Source: UTCFX2 sp963827155
Lineage (GTDB): Bacteria; Chloroflexota; Anaerolineae; Anaerolineales; UBA4823
Assembly (NCBI GenBank): GCA_963827155.1
Contig: CAWGZV010000002.1
Coordinates: 1,054,001-1,118,000, forward strand
Direction: 5' to 3'
DNA length: 64,000 bases
The notes under the pieces were generated by a model, which searched no databases, was not told the origin of the DNA, and saw nothing but the letters and a program-made list of their open reading frames with translations. A program made the translations under genes and the position numbers. This document shows, in pieces, positions 9,697 through 19,295 of this stretch. Position 1 is the first letter of the stretch, and every line of letters starts with the position of its first letter.

Positions 9697-9986
9697 GCTT
9701 CCTCCTCACATTTCTCCTTGCAGTTTCGACTAAACGCAATAAACCGGTAATTGAGCAACGATTTTATTTTAAGACTCGATTTCATTTACTAGGGCAGCAA
9801 CCTTATTGCTGAAATTCATTAGCTCAATATTTTCACACGCGGTCCGGTTTGACTTTTTTGTACAACCAATGGATGAAACTCAAAATCTGATAAGAAATCT
9901 CAAAACTCACCAAAGTTGCTGGAAAAAAGCACTGCGGCTTGAAAATGATGGATATTTGCCTGAACAATCGGTTATTATACCGAATT

Positions 9987-10770
9987 ATGAAACCAAAAAC
10001 GCCTCCAGGCTATACCGCCACCCCTTATCCTCCCATGCGGCGCTTTTCAATGGATAACGGCTGGCTGGCTACCCGCAAGTGCATGATTCACGGTCTCCTT
10101 GAGCTCGATGTGACCGAGCCGCGCCGCCTGATCCGCGATCATAAAACCCAAACACGGTGAAAGCCTTTCGTTTACCGCTTTTATCATTCACTGTCTCGCC
10201 AAAGCCATCGACGAAAACAAAGAGGTCAGCGCCTTCCTCGATTGGCGCTCCCGGCTGGTGGTTTTTGACGATATCAACATCAATGCGATCGTGGAATCCG
10301 AGCTGGGAGGCAGCAAAGTCGCCATGCCGCACAGGTTTGAGGCTGCCAACCGGCGAAGCTTTCGTGAGCTCCACGATGAGATCCGCAGCGCCCAAAGCGC
10401 CCCGGCAAAGACTGAGGAGTCCCATTTCATGGACTGGTTCCTGCGCCTGCCGGCTTTCATTCGCCGCCCGTTCTACCTCTGGATAATGCGCAACCCGATA
10501 AAGAGCCGCCAAATCTTGAGCCCGGTGATGGTCACTGCCGTCGGGATGTTCGGTAAAGGCGGCGGTTGGGGGATCCCTGCGGGGGTCTTCCCTCTGACCG
10601 TCACCATCGGCGGGATTGCCCTGAAGCCCGGCGTGGTGGATGGGCGGATCGAGCCGCGCAAGTTCCTCGACCTGACCTTGAGCTTCGACCACGTCATCGT
10701 AGACGGCGCTCCCGCCACCCGCTTCGCCCGCCGCTTCCACGATCTGGTCGAAATCAGGCTTCGGGCTTGA
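9987..10770 (+). CDS. Stand-alone 2-oxoacid dehydrogenase E2-like acyltransferase (one frameshift)
   Basis: Catalytic domain of the dihydrolipoamide acyltransferase family, without lipoyl or E1/E3-binding domain. The first 50 residues (from MKPKTPPG) read in one frame to about 10145, the rest in another. The active-site segment LTLSFDHVIVDGAPATRF carries the DHxxxDG motif shared by E2 and chloramphenicol acetyltransferases; VTAVGMFGKGGGWGIP and LTVTIGGIALKPGVVDGRI are typical of a small group of single-domain E2 homologues. No E1 or E3 gene is near, so it is unlikely to be part of pyruvate dehydrogenase. The ATG at 9987 lacks a good ribosome site. Acyl acceptor unknown; the motif is intact, so function is plausible. 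Confidence 0.8.
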
Positions 10771-10787
10771 GGGGATAGATCCCCAAA

Positions 10788-11093
10788 AAGACTAACACGA
10801 AGGCGCGAAGGTCGCTAAGTTTCTTCTACATTTATAAAATTTTTCACCTCCTGGTGCATAAGGATCAATAACGACCCTTCAATTAATTCCCGCTCCTGTT
10901 CTAACTCCGCTTGAACCATCAGAAAGATCTTCCCGCCCTGACTTCCTGTCTGTCAGTCAATGATTGCTTTGATTTAGATTAATTAATCCGTCGACTTAGG
11001 TTAAATAAATAAAAAACGAGAATAGGTAAATAAATAAATATTATTAGTTCTTCGCGTCCTTTGCGCCTTCGCGTTCTTCGCGTTTAAATCTTT
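10788..11093. repeat. Inverted pair of GCGAAG-periodic arrays flanking an AT-rich spacer
   Basis: Plus-orientation array at 10788-10822 (CACGAAGGCGCGAAGGTCGC) and opposite-orientation array at 11046-11093 (TTCGCGTCCTTTGCGCCTTC followed by GCGTTCTTCGCG), with about 220 bp between them that becomes very AT-rich (ATAAATAAAT type). The 450-bp gap 10771-11220 holds only this and the satP promoter; I see no gene. Confidence 0.55.
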
Positions 11094-11142
11094 AATCTAC
11101 AATAATAATCCCTCCTCTCCTCCTCACTTATTTGCGCAAATA

Positions 11143-11171
11143 TTCACAATTCCCCCATTCAATGCTATAAT
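11143..11171 (+). promoter_or_regulatory. satP promoter
   Basis: TTCACA at 11143-11148, a 17-base spacer, and TATAAT at 11166-11171 with an extended -10 (TGC before it). The predicted start is about 11178, giving a leader of about 43 bases before the ATG at 11221. Confidence 0.75.
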
Positions 11172-11220
11172 CCCGATGTCCTCTCAACCAATTTGTCCAT
11201 AAAAATAAATAGGAGCTGTC

Positions 11221-11856
11221 ATGGAAACCCAAATCCCAACCTCCATCGCGATCAAAGACACTTACACGGTGAAGGAAGTTTCTGCGTTCCCAACTTCCAT
11301 CGCGATCCAGGACACCACCGCCAACCCCGCCCCCCTCGGCCTTCTTGCCTTCGGCATGACCACCGTGCTGCTCAACCTGCACAACGCTGGGCTCTACGAG
11401 CTCTCCTCGATGATCCTGGCGATGGGCATCTTTTACGGCGGCATCGCCCAGGTCATCGCCGGCATCGAGGAATGGAAGAAGAAAAACACCTTCGGCGCCA
11501 CCGCCTTCACCTCCTTCGGGCTCTTCTGGCTCTCACTCGTTGGGCTGATTGTGATGCCGAAGCTGGGTTGGGCAGAACCCACCTCAAACACCGCCATGGC
11601 CTCCTACCTGATCATGTGGGGGATCTTCACCACCTGCATGTTCATCGGCACGCTCAGGCTCACCCGCTCTCTCCAATTCATTTTCGGCTCGCTGCTCGTC
11701 CTGTTTTTCCTGCTCGCCATCGGCGACCTGACCGGCAGCGTCGCGATTAAGACCATCGCCGGGATCGAAGGCGTAATCTGCGGTCTCTCTTCGGTCTACA
11801 CCGCCGTCGCCCAGGTGCTGAACGAGGTCTATGCGAAGAAAATGCTGCCGCTCTAA
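11221..11856 (+). CDS. satP: Acetate/succinate transporter, GPR1/FUN34/YaaH (SatP) family
   Basis: A 211-residue inner-membrane protein with six predicted helices. The family signature NPAPLGLLAFGMTTVLLNLHNAG is present from about residue 34, and the later FYGGIAQVIAGIEEWKK and TLRLTRSLQFIF segments also match SatP. Members take up acetate (and succinate) with protons. Length is near the family norm of 188-210 plus an N-terminal extension. That extension holds a 54-bp-spaced duplication, PTSIAIKDT then PTSIAIQDT, before the signature. AGGAGCTGTC precedes the ATG. It is a single-gene unit with its own promoter, convergent with the ADP-ribosylglycohydrolase gene, which ends 1 bp away. Confidence 0.93.
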   Translation: METQIPTSIAIKDTYTVKEVSAFPTSIAIQDTTANPAPLGLLAFGMTTVLLNLHNAGLYELSSMILAMGIFYGGIAQVIAGIEEWKKKNTFGATAFTSFGLFWLSLVGLIVMPKLGWAEPTSNTAMASYLIMWGIFTTCMFIGTLRLTRSLQFIFGSLLVLFFLLAIGDLTGSVAIKTIAGIEGVICGLSSVYTAVAQVLNEVYAKKMLPL

Positions 11857-11857
11857 G

Positions 11858-13247
11858 CTAGGCGTAGTATTTCTGCGCCAGCCGGCTGGTCGTCTCCGCC
11901 AGCGCCTGGATCGATAACCTTTCCTTGCCCTTGATATAGGTCTCCAGCAGGTCGCCGATCGGGCCTGCCCAGGCTTCCGGCACATCGCCCATCACGCCTA
12001 GCACGCTGCCCACCAGCCCGCCGTTGCAGTCCACGTCATAGCCGGCTTTCGCCAGCAGCGCCATCGATTCGGTGAAATCCCCCTCCCCGTACCACAGTGC
12101 CAGCAGGTCGGCTGCCAGGTTGGGGTATGCGTGGATCCAGTTGTAGCGCTCGAAATGTTTGTCCAGCTTCGCCCAGGCTCCCGTCGCCTCGGTCTCAGTC
12201 TTCAACACGCCCAGGCAGAAATCCAGCTTGGCAGCGTATTCGCTCTTCGCCGGGATATATCGGGCGGCTTCCTGGACAATCGCCCGGGTCTCATCCATCA
12301 CGAAAGCCAGGGAGCTCGATCACCGCCGCGTAGATCTCGCCGTACAGACCGTTGCGCGCATGGCTGATCACTCCGTCGATGTGCGCCAGCCGGGCTGCTT
12401 CCATCGGGTCGCCCGGTGCGAGCATCCCGCAGACCATCCCGCGCATCTGCGCCCCGATCCAGTCGCAGTATGGATTCAGGTAGCTGCCGGATTCTGGCGG
12501 GTAGATCCCCATGTTCAGGTTGCGCAGCGCCACCCCTTCTGCCGAAACCCCATAAGGCAGCTGCCGCACCCACTCATCCGCCAGCGCGTCTGAGGTGATG
12601 CTTCTGCCCATCCTCTCATAGACCTCCAGCAGCAGCAGCTCGTACACCACGTCGTCATTGGTGGTCTCAGGCGTGGTGACATACCCGCGCACCTCGCCGT
12701 ACACCCGCGTGATCTGGTCGCCCATATAGCCTTCGATTGCCGTGCCGAACGAGCCGCCCGCCAGCTGGCCGATCCAGCCCTGCTGGATCCGCCTGGCATA
12801 ACCCTCTTGCCAGCCGGTGAGCGGCTGGTAGCCCTCATTGGCCGGCATCGCCGCCTTCACCGCTTCCCATTTCGCCGGGTGTTCGTATTGGTGATACGGG
12901 TGTCCCTCGATCTTCGGCGCTTCCTTGAGCGCCTGCATGATCCGCGCGCTCACCACCCGCAGCTCAGCCAGCCGGCCTGCGGCTTCCAGCTCCCGCCCTT
13001 CCGGCAGCAGCGCCTCGGCCGCGCTCACATCATAGCCCTGGTTCGCCCAGTCCTGCACCATCCCCTGGAAGAAGACATCTGGCGCTAAAGACCCGGGAAC
13101 TCGTACATTCCAAAACCAGCGCAGCAGATCATCCCCGTGCGGAAATTCCGCATCAGACTTGATCCACTGCGAGGCCTCCTTCCGCCGGTCCACCGGCACA
13201 GCGGTCTCGCGCATCTCCCGTTCAAGTTGCCAGGCTTGTTTTCCCAT
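11858..13247 (-). CDS. ADP-ribosylglycohydrolase family protein (one frameshift)
   Basis: About 460 residues over two frames joined at about 12295-12305. The fold signature is visible: TNDDVVYELLLLEVYE (acidic metal-binding segment near residue 198) and, after the shift, AGYDVDCNGGLVGSVLGVMG, the second aspartate-rich metal site of ARH enzymes. Other matches are GQLAGGSFGTAIEGY and HARNGLYGEIYAA. Members hydrolyse N- or O-linked ADP-ribose or related ribosyl compounds with Mg ions in the cytosol. It is the last gene of the BmpA-transporter operon, 16 bp after the permease, with a GGGAG ribosome site. Together with the ribokinase this suggests salvage of imported ribosyl compounds (inference). 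The substrate may be a nucleoside-like molecule rather than ADP-ribosylated protein. Confidence 0.85.
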
Positions 13248-13263
13248 ATTCAGGCTCCCATCC

Positions 13264-14157
13264 TCAGCTGATTTCTTTTTTCTTCAAGCGCATCGAGTAT
13301 ACAAACAAGGCGATCAATGTCGCCACATAAGGGACCATAGAGGTGAACTGGGAAGGCACCGTCCGCTGTAAAAACAGCCCCAGACCGTCGGTAAAGCCGA
13401 ACAGGAGCGAGATCAGCGCGATCCCGATCGGATTCCCGGTGACCATGATCACCGCCGCCAGCGAGATCCAGCCGCGGCCCGCCGACATCCCCTCCGAGAA
13501 CAGCGTCACATACCCCAGCGAAAGAAATGACCCCGCCAGCCCGCACAGCACCGCGCAGAGCAGCAGCGACCAGATCCGGATCCGCGTCGCTGATACGCCG
13601 CTGGTGTCCAGGCAGGTGCGGTTGTAGCCTGCCGCCCGCAGCCGCAGCCCAAAACGGGTCTTAAACACCAGGTAGTAGACCAGGATCGTCGCAAGGATCG
13701 TCACGTAAACGATCAGATTCTGCCCGCTGACCACGTTCCCCACCAGCGGGATCTCCCGCACCCACGGGATGTCGACTTTCGGGATGGAGATGATCCCGGG
13801 GTCAGAAAAAGCCCCCTTCACCTCGAAAATCTGCCGCAGCATATAGGTGGTCAGCCCGACCGCAAACAGGTTCAAGCCGATGCCGGTGATGAACTCGTCC
13901 ACCTTCAAATACACCGCAAACAGGATGAAGATCAATCCCATCATGATCGAGCCCAGGATCGCCGCCAGGATCCCCATCGGCCAGGAGCCCAGGTAGAACG
14001 AGCCCAGCATGGCAAAGAACGCCCCGCTCAGCATCATCCCTTCCATCGCAATGTTGAAGATCCCGGCGTAGTAGGTCAGCGCGCCGCCAAGCGCCGCCAG
14101 CAAGATCGGCGTGGCAGCCGAGATCATCCCGTTGATCAACCCGGTGAGGATATTCAT
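13264..14157 (-). CDS. ABC transporter permease, nucleoside type (NupQ/YufQ-like)
   Basis: A 297-residue integral membrane protein of the BmpA-linked permease family. The start MNILTGLINGMISAATPILLAALGG is the family-typical N-terminus; further signatures are YYAGIFNIAMEGMMLSGAF and SAGRGWISLAAVIMVTGNP. A longer open frame exists upstream, but it is only the antisense-like extension through the previous gene; the ATG at 14157 overlaps the stop of the preceding permease by four bases (ATGA), the usual translational coupling. It pairs with the next permease to form the heteromeric membrane channel. Confidence 0.92.
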   Translation of the reverse strand: MNILTGLINGMISAATPILLAALGGALTYYAGIFNIAMEGMMLSGAFFAMLGSFYLGSWPMGILAAILGSIMMGLIFILFAVYLKVDEFITGIGLNLFAVGLTTYMLRQIFEVKGAFSDPGIISIPKVDIPWVREIPLVGNVVSGQNLIVYVTILATILVYYLVFKTRFGLRLRAAGYNRTCLDTSGVSATRIRIWSLLLCAVLCGLAGSFLSLGYVTLFSEGMSAGRGWISLAAVIMVTGNPIGIALISLLFGFTDGLGLFLQRTVPSQFTSMVPYVATLIALFVYSMRLKKKEIS

Positions 14158-15188
14158 GTGGTTTTCTCCTTCAATCTGCGCCTCGCTTCGAGCTGGTCGA
14201 ACAGGGTCTCGAAGTAGCCGCGCCCCGCAACAACAATAAGAACGATCACCGATTGCAGCACCAGCACCAGCTCTCTGGGAACCGCCGTGATCAGCTCCAT
14301 CCCCAGCGAGCCGGTCTGGAGCGTGCCGAAGAACAGCCCAAAGATCAGCGTCAGAGTGATGCTGGTATTCGCCACCATCGCGATCATCACCCCGTCCCAG
14401 GCGTAGTTTGCGCCGATATCTTTGATAAAGCGGTGCGGACCCGCCATCACCACCAGCCCGCCAGCCAATCCAGCCAGCGCGCCAGTCAGCAGCATCACCA
14501 CAATGTAGTTCTTGCTGATATTCACGCCTCCCAGCCGGCTGAACAGGCTGTTCTGTCCGGAGATCCGCCACTCGAACCCCGAGACCGTGCGATTGACGAT
14601 GAACCACACCACCAGGAATGCCGCCATCATCACCACGATCGTCGAGTTGAAGTTGCCCCACTCCGGCATCCACCCGCTTTTCGCAATCAGCGGGGTTTGC
14701 GGATATGTGGCGTTTTTTTCGAAGAAGGGGTAGTTGATTGCCCAATAGGTAAAAAAATCGGCGATCATATTGAGCATCAGCGTCGAGATGAATTCGCTCA
14801 TGTTGAACCAGTGCTTCATCAGGGCTGCCACGCCCGACCACAAAGCCCCTCCCAGCATCGCAGCACACAGCAGCAGCGGGAGCATCAGCGCCGGCGGCAG
14901 ATTGACGTATAAGCCGACGATTGTGGCGAACAATCCTCCAATAAGAAGCTGACCGGGCTGCCCCAGGTTCACCACCCCGGCTGCGAAAGCCACCGAAGCC
15001 GACATGCCGGTAAGCACCAGCGGCACCGACTTGCTTAATGTGTAGGCGAGCTTCCCCGGGGCGAGAGAATATTCGAATAATCGGAAATAGGTCTCCAGCG
15101 GGTTGTACCCCTGCACCACCAGCACCAGCGCACCCAGCAGGAACGCCAGCAGCACCCCCACCACATTCACCAGTGTTTTACGCTTCAT
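14154..15188 (-). CDS. ABC transporter permease, nucleoside type (NupP/YufP-like)
   Basis: A 344-residue permease with about ten membrane helices. The segment SVPLVLTGMSASVAFAAGVV followed by NLGQPGQLLIGG is the hallmark of the larger permease of these systems. The start is placed at ATG 15188 because AAGGAA lies 6 bases upstream; the alternative TTG at 15203 lacks a site. The gene begins inside the end of the ATPase gene (overlap 11 bp) and overlaps the next permease by ATGA, so the three are translationally coupled. Confidence 0.92.
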   Translation of the reverse strand: MKRKTLVNVVGVLLAFLLGALVLVVQGYNPLETYFRLFEYSLAPGKLAYTLSKSVPLVLTGMSASVAFAAGVVNLGQPGQLLIGGLFATIVGLYVNLPPALMLPLLLCAAMLGGALWSGVAALMKHWFNMSEFISTLMLNMIADFFTYWAINYPFFEKNATYPQTPLIAKSGWMPEWGNFNSTIVVMMAAFLVVWFIVNRTVSGFEWRISGQNSLFSRLGGVNISKNYIVVMLLTGALAGLAGGLVVMAGPHRFIKDIGANYAWDGVMIAMVANTSITLTLIFGLFFGTLQTGSLGMELITAVPRELVLVLQSVIVLIVVAGRGYFETLFDQLEARRRLKEKTT

Positions 15189-16707
15189 AGGCTTTTCCTT
15201 CAAGCATCAGGTACCCCACTTCCATCACATTGGTCTCATCCGTTAGGACTTCCGCCGCAACCTTGCCCCGGTGCATCACCACCAGCCTGTCTGAAAGCCG
15301 GAAGAGCTCCTCCAGGTCAGCCGAGATCAGCAGCATCCCGCGCATCTTCGAGCGCATTTCCATGATCTGGTGGTGGACGAACTCGATCGACCCAACGTCC
15401 AGTCCGCGGGTTGGCTGGTCCAGCAGGATGAACGGCGCCTCCAGCAGCAGCTCGCGCCCCAGGATCACCTTCTGCTGGTTGCCGCCCGACAGTGATTTGA
15501 AGATGGCCTCGCCGGAGCTCATCTGCACATCGAATTTCTTGCGCACTTCCTGGGTGAAGGTCCCGGCCTCTTTTAAGTCCAGCACCCTCCCTGCCCAGTT
15601 TGTGAAGCGCGGGTTGAGCCGGTGGTGGGTCATGATCACATTCTCGGTGATCGTGGCGGGCGTGCTGGCGCCCATGTTTGCCCGGTCTTGCGTTACAAAC
15701 GCCACCCGCTTGCGCTTTTCCAGGATCGGCTTGCTGGTGATCTCTTCCCCCATCGCCTTGATGCTGCCGCTCGTCGGTTGGATCAGCCCCATGATCGCTT
15801 TCACCAGCTCAAGCTGCCCGTTGCCCTCCACCCCCGCGATCCCAACGATCTCACCCGCCCGCACCCGGATATTGACGTCGGTCAGCAGCTTTCGTTTATC
15901 CGGCGCGGTGTAGTTCAAATTCACGATCTCGAATAAGGTCTCCCCTGGCTGTTGGGGAGTGCGGATCGATTCGAAGATCACCTCCCTGCCCACCATCATC
16001 TGGGCGAGGCTGGGCTTCGTCGCCTGGCTCGCCTCGATCGTATCCACCAGCTTGCCCTTCCGCAGCACCGTGATCCGGTCGGACAGATCCAGCACCTCTT
16101 CGAGGTGGTGGGAGATGAACAGGATCGTTCGCCCATCATCCCTCAGCCGTTTCAGCTCCTCAAACAGCTGCGGAATTTCCTGGGGGGCGAGCACCGAGGT
16201 CGGCTCGTCCATGATCAGGACCGACACATTCCGGAATAACAGCTTCAATATTTCAACTTTCTGGCGGGCCGCGACGGAGATATCCTCAACCTTCGCATCT
16301 GGATCCAGATTGAAATGGAATTCTTCGATCTTGTCTTTCACCGTCTGGCGCCCTTTTTTCGCATCCAGGCGCCCGAATGCCTTGACAGGCTCCACCCCCA
16401 GGATCACATTTTCCCAGACCGTGTATTGAGGGATAAGCACGATCTCCTGGTGCACCATCCCAATCCCGGCCTCGATCGCTTCTCCCGGGTTGGAAAACTT
16501 GACCTTGCTGCCGTTTAAGCCGATCTCCCCCAAATCAGCCGCGTACATGCCGTACAGGATCTTCATCAGCGTCGATTTGCCGGCTCCGTTTTCCCCTACA
16601 ATCGCATGGATCTCGCCCTTGCGGAAGGCGACGCTGACATTATCCAGCGCCACCAGCGACGGCGGAAATATCTTGATGATCTGGTGCATTTCGATGATAT
16701 CGCTCAC
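15178..16707 (-). CDS. ABC transporter ATPase, two nucleotide-binding domains (NupO/YufO-like)
   Basis: A 509-residue cytoplasmic ATPase with two fused ATP-binding domains, the RbsA/MglA/NupO layout. First domain: Walker A GENGAGKST at 38-46 and Walker B VLIMDEPTS. Second domain: Walker A changed to GVEGNGQLEL (no GKS), signature SLSGGNQQK, and Walker B FILLDQPTRGLD, so the second ATP site is probably degenerate, as is usual in this family. The first signature motif is also weak (ISVAARQKVEI). The start is GTG at 16707, supported by AAGGA upstream; no in-frame ATG has one. A strong hairpin lies between this gene and the binding-protein gene. Confidence 0.93.
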   Translation of the reverse strand: MSDIIEMHQIIKIFPPSLVALDNVSVAFRKGEIHAIVGENGAGKSTLMKILYGMYAADLGEIGLNGSKVKFSNPGEAIEAGIGMVHQEIVLIPQYTVWENVILGVEPVKAFGRLDAKKGRQTVKDKIEEFHFNLDPDAKVEDISVAARQKVEILKLLFRNVSVLIMDEPTSVLAPQEIPQLFEELKRLRDDGRTILFISHHLEEVLDLSDRITVLRKGKLVDTIEASQATKPSLAQMMVGREVIFESIRTPQQPGETLFEIVNLNYTAPDKRKLLTDVNIRVRAGEIVGIAGVEGNGQLELVKAIMGLIQPTSGSIKAMGEEITSKPILEKRKRVAFVTQDRANMGASTPATITENVIMTHHRLNPRFTNWAGRVLDLKEAGTFTQEVRKKFDVQMSSGEAIFKSLSGGNQQKVILGRELLLEAPFILLDQPTRGLDVGSIEFVHHQIMEMRSKMRGMLLISADLEELFRLSDRLVVMHRGKVAAEVLTDETNVMEVGYLMLEGKAYEA

Positions 16708-16736
16708 CGCACCATTCCTTTCCCCTACCGCAGCTT

Positions 16737-16763
16737 GGGGATGCTGGCTACCCCAGCATCCCC
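16737..16763 (-). promoter_or_regulatory. Intercistronic hairpin between bmpA-like and ATPase genes
   Basis: GGGGATGCTGG (16737-16747) pairs perfectly with CCAGCATCCCC (16753-16763) around a 5-base loop. No T run follows in the transcript direction, so it should not be a full terminator. Such stems after binding-protein genes usually protect the upstream mRNA and lower expression of the membrane genes. Confidence 0.7.
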
Positions 16764-16821
16764 CTTCATTCACTTTAAACTTGAGACCGATTTCGGTTAG
16801 ATCGACTGCAGCGCAGGTCGA

Positions 16822-17839
16822 CTACGGTTTATAGATCTCCACTTTTAGCGTGCCGTCGATGATCTGCTGGCGCAGGTCATTGACCTTGTCCACAATTGCC
16901 TGCGGGAGCACACCCTCGTTCCCATCGAAAACCACATCCACGCCCTTGGTCGCCAGGCCGTAGTTCAGCACCTGCCCGGGTTTGTAGGTGCCGTCCTTGA
17001 TCGTCGCGTAGATATTTGTGATGGCCAGTCCGATATCCTTGATATCCGAAGCCACCACGTGCCCCGGAACGAGGCTGTTCTGGTTGGTGTCAACCCCGAT
17101 CGAGTACAGGTCCCGCTCTCCCGAGGCCTGCAGCACCCCCGTGCCGGCAGCCGCCGCGATCTGGAAGACGATATCCGCCCCCATATCGTAAAGCTGCAGC
17201 GCCGCCTGCTTGCCTTTGGCGGTGTCCACCCAGTCGCCCAGGTATTTCCGCTCCATCACCACCTCGGGATCGATATACTTCGCCCCGTTTTCGTAGGCGA
17301 ACATGAAGGCGTCAATCACCGGGTCCTGGTCGCCGCCCACCGCCCCGATCAGCTTCTGATCGTTGACGTTCTTGATGCTCAGGTCCTCGGTCACCATCGC
17401 TGCGACCACCCCAGCCAGGAATGCGCTCTCCTCTTCGATATAATCCACCGAGGTGATCGTGTTCTTTCGAGTTCTGGACCACCGTATCCAGGTTGACGAA
17501 GACCTTGTCCGGATATTTGTCGGCGTATTCCTTCACCAGGTCTTCGTAGCCGTAGGAGATCACAAAAATGACATCGGAGTAGCCCGTCGCCGCCTCCAGC
17601 GAAGGCTCGTATTGGGCTGAGTCGAAGCCGCACTCGATCGTACGGATCTCTACCCCATACTGCGATTTGAGCTTATCCATGCCTGCCTGACCGGAATCGT
17701 AAAAGGCGTTATCCCCAAGCGATCCGTTGATCAGGTAGACTACTTTGGTCGTTTCCTGCGCCGCTGGTTTTGGGGCGCAGCCTGCGATGACGATCGCAAG
17801 GATGGTAATAAGGGTCAGCAGTTTAATCCTCTGGTTCAT
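16822..17839 (-). CDS. BmpA/TmpC-type substrate-binding lipoprotein (one frameshift)
   Basis: Solute-binding lipoprotein of the BmpA/nucleoside family, about 338 residues. The signal peptide ends in AIVIAGC, a lipobox with the cysteine at residue 21. The first frame holds the N-lobe start VVYLINGSLGDNAFYDSGQAG and YSDVIFVISYGYED; the second holds DYIEEESAFLAG, IGAVGGDQDPVIDAF and ADIVFQIAAAAGTGVLQASGE, all typical of BmpA. The frames join at a TTT run, 17465-17467; correcting one base gives a continuous NTITSVDYIEEESAF. AGGAGAAAATC precedes the ATG. It is the extracytoplasmic receptor of the NupOPQ-like transporter encoded downstream; by family the ligand is a nucleoside or related ribosyl compound. 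Confidence 0.88.
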
Positions 17840-17890
17840 GATTTTCTCCTTAAGATAGGTTGAAATTAGAGACCAAAACCCGCCTGCAGA

Positions 17891-18847
17891 TTAACTCTTG
17901 TCCGCCTCCTTTCTGCTTTCTTTTTGAAGATCGTTTGCTGCAATGAAGGCATCCACCTTAGCTTTTTTTGGGATCGAAGTCTGCGCCCCCAGTTGGGTGA
18001 CCGCCAGCGCCGCCGCCGCCGCCGCATACTTGAGCGCCTTCAGCGGCGGCTCGCCGCGATAGATGCAAGCCGCATAGCTGCCCGTAAAGGTGTCGCCGGC
18101 CGCGGTTGTATCGACCGCCTCAACCAGATATCCGGGTTGATACAGCTCGTTATCATCGTTGACAAGCACCGCCCCGCTGGCGCCCAGCGTGATGATCGCA
18201 GTGCTTACCCCCTGTCGGACCAGAGCCCGAGCTGCTCGGATCGCTCTCTCCGGGCTGCTGACTTCCAGGTCGGTCAGCGTAGACGCCTCGACTTCGTTCA
18301 TAATCAGCACGTCGATGTCTCGGAGCAGCTCTGCCGGGACCGGGAAGATCGGCGCCGGGTTCAGGATCACTCCGATCCGCCTTTCGTGCGCGCGTCGGAT
18401 CAAGGTATGGACCGTTTCCAGCGGGATCTCATGCTGCAGCAGCACCAGGTCGGATCCCTGGATCAGGTGCCACTGCGCTTCGATAAAGCTGCTGGTAACC
18501 AACCCGTTGGCGCCGGGCACGATCACAATCCGGTTCTCCCCCCCATCTTCAACCAGGATCGTCGCAGTTCCGGTAGACCTCCCCTCCAGCGCTGTGACCC
18601 CCGTGACATCCACGCCGGCGGATGCTAATGAATTTAGCAGCGCCGGACCAAATGGGTCCGTCCCGATGCAGCCCACCATCCGGGTGGGCGCCCCCGCCCG
18701 GGCAGCTGCCGCCGCTTGGTTGGCGCCTTTGCCTCCCGGGATCAAATGAAAATCTTTCCCGGTAAGCGTCTCGCCTGCCAGCGGCGCCCTCGGCGTGCGC
18801 ACCACCAGGTCCATGTTCAGGCTGCCCACCACGCAGATATACCCCAT
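17891..18847 (-). CDS. rbsK: Ribokinase, PfkB family
   Basis: A 318-residue cytosolic sugar kinase. The PfkB signature 1 (PGGKGANQAAAAARAG, residue about 38) and signature 2 (DTTAAGDTFTGSY, with the catalytic aspartate in AAGDTF, residue about 255) are intact. MGYICVVGSLNMDLVVRTPR is the standard ribokinase start, and the sugar-contact NxD (NMD) near residue 11 is present, which favours ribose over other PfkB substrates. First intact gene of the operon ahead of the BmpA lipoprotein; its ATG lies one base after the LacI-fragment stop. Likely phosphorylates ribose freed from imported nucleosides (inference). Confidence 0.88.
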   Translation of the reverse strand: MGYICVVGSLNMDLVVRTPRAPLAGETLTGKDFHLIPGGKGANQAAAAARAGAPTRMVGCIGTDPFGPALLNSLASAGVDVTGVTALEGRSTGTATILVEDGGENRIVIVPGANGLVTSSFIEAQWHLIQGSDLVLLQHEIPLETVHTLIRRAHERRIGVILNPAPIFPVPAELLRDIDVLIMNEVEASTLTDLEVSSPERAIRAARALVRQGVSTAIITLGASGAVLVNDDNELYQPGYLVEAVDTTAAGDTFTGSYAACIYRGEPPLKALKYAAAAAALAVTQLGAQTSIPKKAKVDAFIAANDLQKESRKEADKS

Positions 18848-18848
18848 C

Positions 18849-19295
18849 CTAATCCTGTCTCCTCGCCGTGGATTCGCGTTTCACCAGCTCAGCCTGCAGG
18901 ATGACCCGCCGGTTGGCTTCCTTCCGGCTGCCTTTCAGGCGCTGGATCAGCAGGTCGGTCGCGCAGCGGGCGATCTCATCGATCGGCTGCGCAATCGTTG
19001 TCAGCGTCGGGGTGATCGCGGCAGCCAGCTCGATATTATCGAAACCGACAATCGAGATGTCCTCAGGCACTGCCAGCCCGGAATTCCGGATCGCGGTCAT
19101 CGCCCCGATCGCCATCATATCGTTGAACGCGAACACAGCAGTGGGGGGCGGAGTGCATTTCAGCAGCGCCGCCGCGGCATCCTGGCTGCCCATAAAGCGG
19201 AAATCTCCGGCTTGGATGTAACCCGGGCAGACCGGGATGCCCGCTTCGCCCATCGCCCGATAGTAACCCTCCACTAATTCCACATCACCCACCAT
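18849..19295 (-). pseudogene. LacI-family regulator, C-terminal fragment only
   Basis: Only the last 148 residues of a LacI/GalR-type repressor are present: the effector-binding core from VELVEGYYRAMGEAGIP through FAFNDMMAIGAMTAIRNSGL, VPEDISIVGFDNIELA and TIAQPIDEIA. The helix-turn-helix and first lobe (about 190 residues) are missing. The fragment starts within a few bases of the end of the histidine kinase gene, so a deletion or an assembly join lies at about 19295. It cannot bind DNA as it stands. In an intact genome it would be the repressor of the ribokinase/BmpA operon. Confidence 0.8.

Noticed and set aside
9987..10770. Pyruvate dehydrogenase E2 component
   Set aside because: No lipoyl or E1/E3-binding domain and no E1/E3 genes nearby; it is a stand-alone catalytic domain.
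14158..14868. N-terminal extension of the 13264 permease to 534 residues
   Set aside because: The extension is the wrong-frame reading of the preceding permease gene; the true start is the ATG at 14157 overlapping its stop.
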